DNA of 64,000 nucleotides from Phoronis australis. Lineage: Eukaryota > Phoronida > Phoronidae. How positions within the stretch are numbered: the stretch's first letter is position 1; each line of letters begins with the position of its first letter. Positions 58,766 through 64,000 of the stretch are shown here, one piece after another. The position numbers and the translations under genes were made by a program. Under the pieces are notes generated by a model that had not been told where the DNA came from, did no database searches, and was given only the letters and a program-made list of their open reading frames with translations. The stretch is from NCBI GenBank assembly GCA_002633005.1, contig NMRA01000557.1, positions 207,513-271,512 of the forward strand, in the 5' to 3' direction.

Positions 58766-58895
58766 AGTCATATGCCGAATTTAAAGACCGTACCTCCACC
58801 CAATTTGGAGATATTAAGCCTCAAATTTGGTCCGAAGAAGAATAAGAAGAATAAGAAGAATAAGAATAAAATTGAAGAAAACCCAGGAACAACAG

Positions 58896-58940
58896 TACTC
58901 TGCGCTTACACGCGCAGAGTAATAATAATAATAAGGTTTA
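58896..58940. repeat. 10 bp-stem hairpin followed by (ATA)n
   Basis: TACTCTGCGC-TTACAC-GCGCAGAGTA, preceded by an AAGAAT-type microsatellite (58837-58870) and followed by ATAATAATA. This is a common layout at the end of marine invertebrate repeats. Confidence 0.65.
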
Positions 58941-59203
58941 TTGATGAAATACATGAATTACGGAATTGCAGCACGCGTTTGCCAAATAATGTACAACATG
59001 GTTGTCATGAGGTTCGAATAAATTATAAGAAAAATAAATGACGTCTTACCAGACGTAAAATCTAGTGACATTAGGATTTCATTCAAATTGTATGTGCACT
59101 CTAATTTTTCACTCCTTAATGCACTTCAGTAAAATATTCGTACTTGTACTAGGAATTTTTTCCAATTACAACTGTTACACCGTCTTGCAAACTAATAATT
59201 GAT

Positions 59204-60342
59204 TTATATTTTGGTGTACACAACACACAGCGAATGGACTGGACCTACAGTGGACGGGATACCACAAGACCTGTACTTTAAGTAGCAGCCGACTCCCTTG
59301 TACACAACAAACGCCGCGCAGTTACCATCGTTGTTGCACGCTTGCGCACAGGAATCTAGAGTGTAGTCAATGATTTCACGCATTAAATTTCCCACACAGT
59401 CTCCGCACTTGACATCATAACCAGACACTTCGATGGGGATGCAAACTAAAAAAGAAGATGTACTTGTATACATGTACTGTATTGTTTATTGTTTCGTGTA
59501 AATTGTAAATACCCCTGCTACAGAAAATGAAAAAACTTAATCGAAAAAAAAGAAAAAAAAGAAGATATATATATATATATAGATACATATATGTATATAT
59601 ATAAGTGTGAAAATAATAATCGAAATTTCTGAACTGATAAGGTTGCCTTTTTAAAGCGTCGATAAAACCGCGTGCATTCAAATTCACGAACCCGTTAATA
59701 TAGAAAACATGCCGCTGTACTATTTTAAATTATTATGCACCCAGACCGACAAAAGTGGTTTCTCAATTTGAGACCAATTTCATAACGGAATGTATTCAAA
59801 AACAAAAGTTGATTCCTGTGATGGAAAAGCAATTTCATAGCCACTTTAACTGTAAGCTTCCAAAATTAGTCTCATTCACACAAATTGATACAGTTGGATG
59901 AGATTTACTTAATATGCATCCTGGCAGTATTCATTTAACTCTTGGGTTTGCGGTTTCAAGTACGTGGCATCATACCTTCCGGTGTGCAGCTTCCTGGAAC
60001 GAATATTCTTTTCTCATAATAATTCCACTCAGCCTCAATTAGTTGTTGCTCTTCTCCGGTGACCTGCAGGTAGTAATTGATCCTGAACATGCGACATTCC
60101 CTACGCTGTATGGAATAGGCAAAAGCATCGCACATCTTTTCAGTAAAACATGCAGATGTGCACCTGAGTGGCCGTGTTATGAAGCTTGAGAATATCTCCG
60201 TATTTTTAGCGACTATTCCTCCTTTAAGTTGGAAGAACTGACCACAAGTTTCACCGTGGGATGGAGCAATAAATCAAATCAAAATGAAGAAAACGTTGAC
60301 TGAACAAATACATAAAAAATCCATGCTGAGCTTGAAATCCAT
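59204..60342 (-). pseudogene. PAN/apple-gene paralogue with a stop in the signal peptide
   Basis: Seen: exon 1 60342-59976 and exon 2 59445-59204, GT-AG, both phase 1, 203 codons including the terminal TAA. Exon 1 starts MDFKLSMDFLCICSVNVFFI, then LI, then TGA at 60276-60274, and continues in the same frame FIAPSHGETCGQFFQL with the expected cysteines (RCTSAC, MCDAFAYS, RECRMF). Exon 2 gives EVSGYDVKCGDCVGN, SCAQACNN, NCAAFV and GCYLKYRSC. Everything except the single TGA is intact and parallels the gene at 19-4516. The stop removes the signal peptide from the rest, so this is a recent pseudogene, a null allele or a sequencing error. The intron is only 530 bp. Flanks are homologous to 3890-5000. 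Confidence 0.7.
59562..59604. repeat. (TA)n-rich tract
   Basis: ATATATATATATATATATAG and related TA repeats inside the short intron/5' side of the second PAN exon. Confidence 0.75.
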
Positions 60343-60750
60343 ATTGTGAACGCAAGAACAGAAATGCACACTCTCAATACACAAACAAAATCCTCGTGCG
60401 AAACTGACGGTAAACTTCCCGAAGCTTCGATTTCTCTTGAGGGATTTTAAGGCCTGCCACATGACCATAGTTTTGACGATCAGAATTCAAACAATAATTC
60501 AAGGACTGTGACTCCTGACAAAGGTATTTGAAACACAAAAGGTAACCAAGCAACCTTTAATATTGACCACGTCAAATCCCGACGGAGAAACAAAGGGTTG
60601 TATTGGGCGTAGATTGAGACCGTAAAACAAAATCAATATAGCGTGTTTGTCAGAGACTTTTGACATAACATGCTTTCTTTGCTCTAGACAATTAACGGAA
60701 ATAGCTTTTTGAATGAAGACCAACAGACATATTAATTTATTTAAAGTCCT

Positions 60751-61782
60751 TATCTTAAACTGCCAATGTGGCTCCAGTATCCGAAATTAGTTTAAGTCCA
60801 AGAAGCACACGTCGTTAACCCTTATTACATGGTTAGATGATGTTATATGGATCCAACAAGTACCTACCCCATAACTTATACACAATCCGTAATAGAATAA
60901 AGATTAAATAAATGTGCCACTCAGGATTCCGACCTGAAGAACACAAGGCAATTTTGAAATTAGCGCGAAAAGGAAATACAAGTCATTCAGGGACCCAGGC
61001 GTGCGTTCAGTAACGCTAGGACCTACGCTAGGACCTAGCTTAAAAGCATGGTCTCGCAAGACTTTGCAAAATCACGCAAGTACATTGTTCAAAGCGTGTG
61101 TTTCGCTAGTATGCTCTGAAGCATACTAGCCAATCCTAGCAAAATGGCGGATAGTGAAGGGTAAGCCGATGATTTTCGTTCGTTTTTCGAAAATTTTCGG
61201 CCAATTGTTGACTGAAGCACCAGTTAAGGCACGTGTGTTAAACAAAATGTAACACTGTTGAGTTTGTCTGTTGTAGTTCCCATCAGATTTGTATTTGATT
61301 GAGCAAAATGATACATAAATGTCATTCGTATCAAAATACCTGTGTCGTCTGCTCCAAATAGCAAGCACGAGTTCTCGGACTCTCTTAGGCCAGTATGTCC
61401 CTGCAGCTATACGACTACACTACACGACCAATGTACGCGGAAGTGTTTTTTTTTACATTTCAGCAGACGCCCAATTAGATGCACCATCCTACTAGTATTA
61501 TGGCAAAATTTATTTCTGTGTCATTTTTACTATTTATATGAGTCTTGTACAGTAATCTTGTTGGCGGACAAGCAAGGGGACCTAAACGCGCCTAAAAGCT
61601 TAGAACGAACTTTATTGCCATTTTTGGTCGCATATCATTGGTCGCTAAGACATTTATTTTGGGTACAAAATTTTGTCAACTATTTTGTACTTTCCAAACA
61701 CATTTCAAAGTAAAAACCTAACTGGTGTTTGTCACTCACAGTAAGACAGTAAGTACTGATGGTAACGAGCAAGTAAAGGCAA
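60751..61782. other. Possible first exon; otherwise no gene
   Basis: A perfect hairpin GCTAGTATGCT-CTGA-AGCATACTAGC (61105-61130) is followed by AAAATGGCGGATAGTGAAGG and GTAAGC, which could be a YY1-type start site with a five-codon first exon (MADSE). No downstream exon was found. Confidence 0.25.
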
Positions 61783-61985
61783 AGGCGGATCTACAGGTGG
61801 GTTCAGGGGGTTCAAACCCCCCTTCCTCAGGACAGCGTCAAAATTAAAATTAAAAATTAAAAAAAATCACAAAATGAAATAATCTATTAAAAACGACAAA
61901 AAATATTACACGGTAGAGGAAAACCCCCTCCCGACCTTCCTTCCGCTTGGCGCTACGCGCGTCGGATTCGCTACTTTCAGGCATT
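61783..61985. repeat. GGCGGATC-type repeat
   Basis: AGGCGGATCTACAGGTGGGT at the left, GGGGGTTCAAACCCCCC inside and CGCTTGGCGCTACGCGCGTC near the right end resemble a non-autonomous element related to 20545-20688. Confidence 0.35.
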
Positions 61986-64000
61986 GGCAAACAGTCACCA
62001 TCACTTACCTAGATGGCCTTATTCTTAAATTTAAATTCGATATGTTCATTGCAGAGAGGGTGACAGCAGGAAGTATGTTATTACGTTAAATCAAATGCCT
62101 TTTTCCTGCAGCTTGTCACTTCAATTGTAATGAATGATTATTATACTAATCTGGGAATTTTTTTTTCCAACAATTTCATTGTCGGGACGCACTGTTCTAA
62201 AATGTCATCATTTAGTTTTGTTTTAGAAAGCATAACTTAAGGTCGTATACGCGGTGTCAGGCAAAGTTTTGCTTTTTGATAGCAGCCATTAATGTTCCAA
62301 ATTAATTGCCAAATCCGTGATTGTTTTGTAGTTTAGAACTGAACTGTATGTGATCGCGTACTATGTTGTGAAGCTTTCTCAATGAATCGCGACAATTCGA
62401 CACCTAAGACACTCGATTTTCAAGTATCTTCATCTGGAGCTAACGTATTATTTTTTCTTAGTTTAATGTATGAATGATAAGTTTTGAACAAATTCCTCAG
62501 CTCAGCAAGTGCCGTTATAGAGTTATTTTGTTGTTTTGTTAGGGCAACTGGATAATTTATTTGAAAACATAAAAACGCGTTCGTTGGGTTAATTTTCGGT
62601 CTAGTTTGTTATCATTGACAACGAACAATCTCATTGTGCAATTTTATTAATCAGCATGCTTGTTAAAATCGAGAAAAACGCATGATTCTTCAATCAGTGT
62701 TAATTTATTTTTCAAATACTGTCTTTTTAAAAACCTACATCTTTTGTCAAAGTAAAATCTAGAGTTCTTATATTCATACAGTATTTTTTTCTTTGAGAAA
62801 TACTTTTTTTTGACCACGTTTTTTCAAAGTTGCGTTAATTCATCATTCCAAAAGGGCTTGTTTGCCTTAAATCTTTTTCTCAGATTTTATTACAACTTTG
62901 AGTACATCTTAACTGTAAATCCATTTTTTATAATTTCGCAGAGGGAGTTATAAATCTCATCGACTTAATATTGTCTTCGACACTTATTTTCTAATATTAA
63001 AAGCAACTTTTGTTTTATTAGTAATATCTTGTGATTCGTTTGTATATACAGTGCATTTAGAGTCGTAGTGACTGGTCATTAATTTTTTTTGGAATGTTCC
63101 TCGTACTTTTGTTTATTATTTAAAATAGCATTAGTTAATAGTTTCTGTTAGGTAAGGCGGTCAAACCAATTTTTGCTTTCGTTTTTAGTTTTTTTGGTTT
63201 GAAAAAGTACTTTGCTATCATTGGAAAACAATGCATCCTAATAAGTAAAAATCGAAACGGTATCAAAATCGAAAAAAGCAATGCAAAGTTATTGCAATTT
63301 TAATGGAAAAATATGGGTCACTGTTTGGATCGGGTCGGCCATCTAGGATGACTGCGGGATAAGTTACTGTATGAGTTTAAAACTTTGTGTAAATTGTTTT
63401 CGCCAACAATTTACGGTGAAATTTAGTGACACATATCTTTACTTACCATTCTGCACGATTCAAGAGTCTTCACCATATTTTAGCCACGCAGTTGTTACTT
63501 ATTAAGTGAAAAACGTGCTCACAATTCCCGTTGGACTCATTTCTGGTAGCACCGACAACATTGCGACTTTTGCTGAATTGAAAGGCATGTTCAGCCGGTT
63601 ACTTTACAATTTGTGAAGATTTAACGTTGATAAAATTTTGACAAACGTTGCTATAAAAAAGTAACTTTGTTCAATTTTCGTGTTTTTGTGCAAAAATATA
63701 AGGTATTTTCGAATTATTTTGCTGTGAATTTCCCACTCAGGTGATCTTACACTAAGCTAAAAAAATAGTTGAAATAATTTTGAAATGGTTTTATGTCTGA
63801 CTGTCAACTGCTGTTCAAGGCTTGATTAGGTGTTACAGAATGATTCACATTTTTCAAAGTTTTTTATCTAAATTGCTTTGAAGTCATGTTTTTGTAACTT
63901 CTTGCTTTCTTAATCAAGGTTATTAAATCAACAGTACGAAGAATCTTAATTAGAGAAATGGGCCTCCAATTCTTATTACTTGGAATTTCATATTTTTTAA
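61986..64000. other. No gene recognised
   Basis: Very AT-rich with many T-runs. No long frame, repeat boundary or RNA gene could be supported. Confidence 0.5.

Overview
The window reads as nuclear DNA of a marine invertebrate animal: AT-rich, very gene-poor, with GT-AG introns, AATAAA signals, tRNA-derived SINE heads, many small inverted-repeat elements and frequent TACATGTA palindromes. The decayed gene families present (P2X7-C-like, HIRAN-like, YqaJ-like, THAP, BTB, PAN/apple) are typical of cnidarians and invertebrate deuterostomes. I cannot place the species. Most open reading frames here are chance or repeat-derived, and several real gene remnants only appear when frames are read across frameshifts.

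Layout. Positions 1-5000 carry a minus-strand two-exon secreted PAN/apple gene. Its paralogue lies at 59204-60342 on the same strand, with homologous flanks, a much shorter intron and an in-frame stop in the signal peptide. Between them, 6.2-7.0 kb holds a YqaJ-type nuclease pseudogene, 9.5-9.8 kb a retroelement protein remnant and 12.4-12.7 kb a HIRAN-like remnant. A cluster of host-type fragments follows: an unassigned exon (16.0 kb), a two-exon BTB gene (16.6-17.3 kb), a second BTB start (17.5 kb), a P2X7-C-like pseudogene (19.0-19.4 kb) and a THAP pseudogene (21.4-21.7 kb). A complete small three-exon THAP gene lies at 52.6-53.7 kb.

The dominant structure is 22.25-34.90 kb: two copies of one ~5.1 kb TA-flanked DNA element in opposite orientation around a 2.3 kb spacer. 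The left copy carries an extra outer terminus and ~68 bp of sequence otherwise found beside a third, truncated copy at 39.1 kb, which suggests flank capture during transposition. A second family with similar architecture lies at 40.1-41.5 kb.

At 46.2-48.5 kb a ~111 bp minisatellite repeats a motif close to the vertebrate CTCF core consensus about 20 times. At 57.7-58.8 kb a ~430 bp tandem repeat carries perfect DR1 nuclear-receptor sites. Two of the three N positions (37374, 44473) sit between near-identical ~320-370 bp direct copies, which looks like unmerged haplotype ends in the assembly rather than biology.
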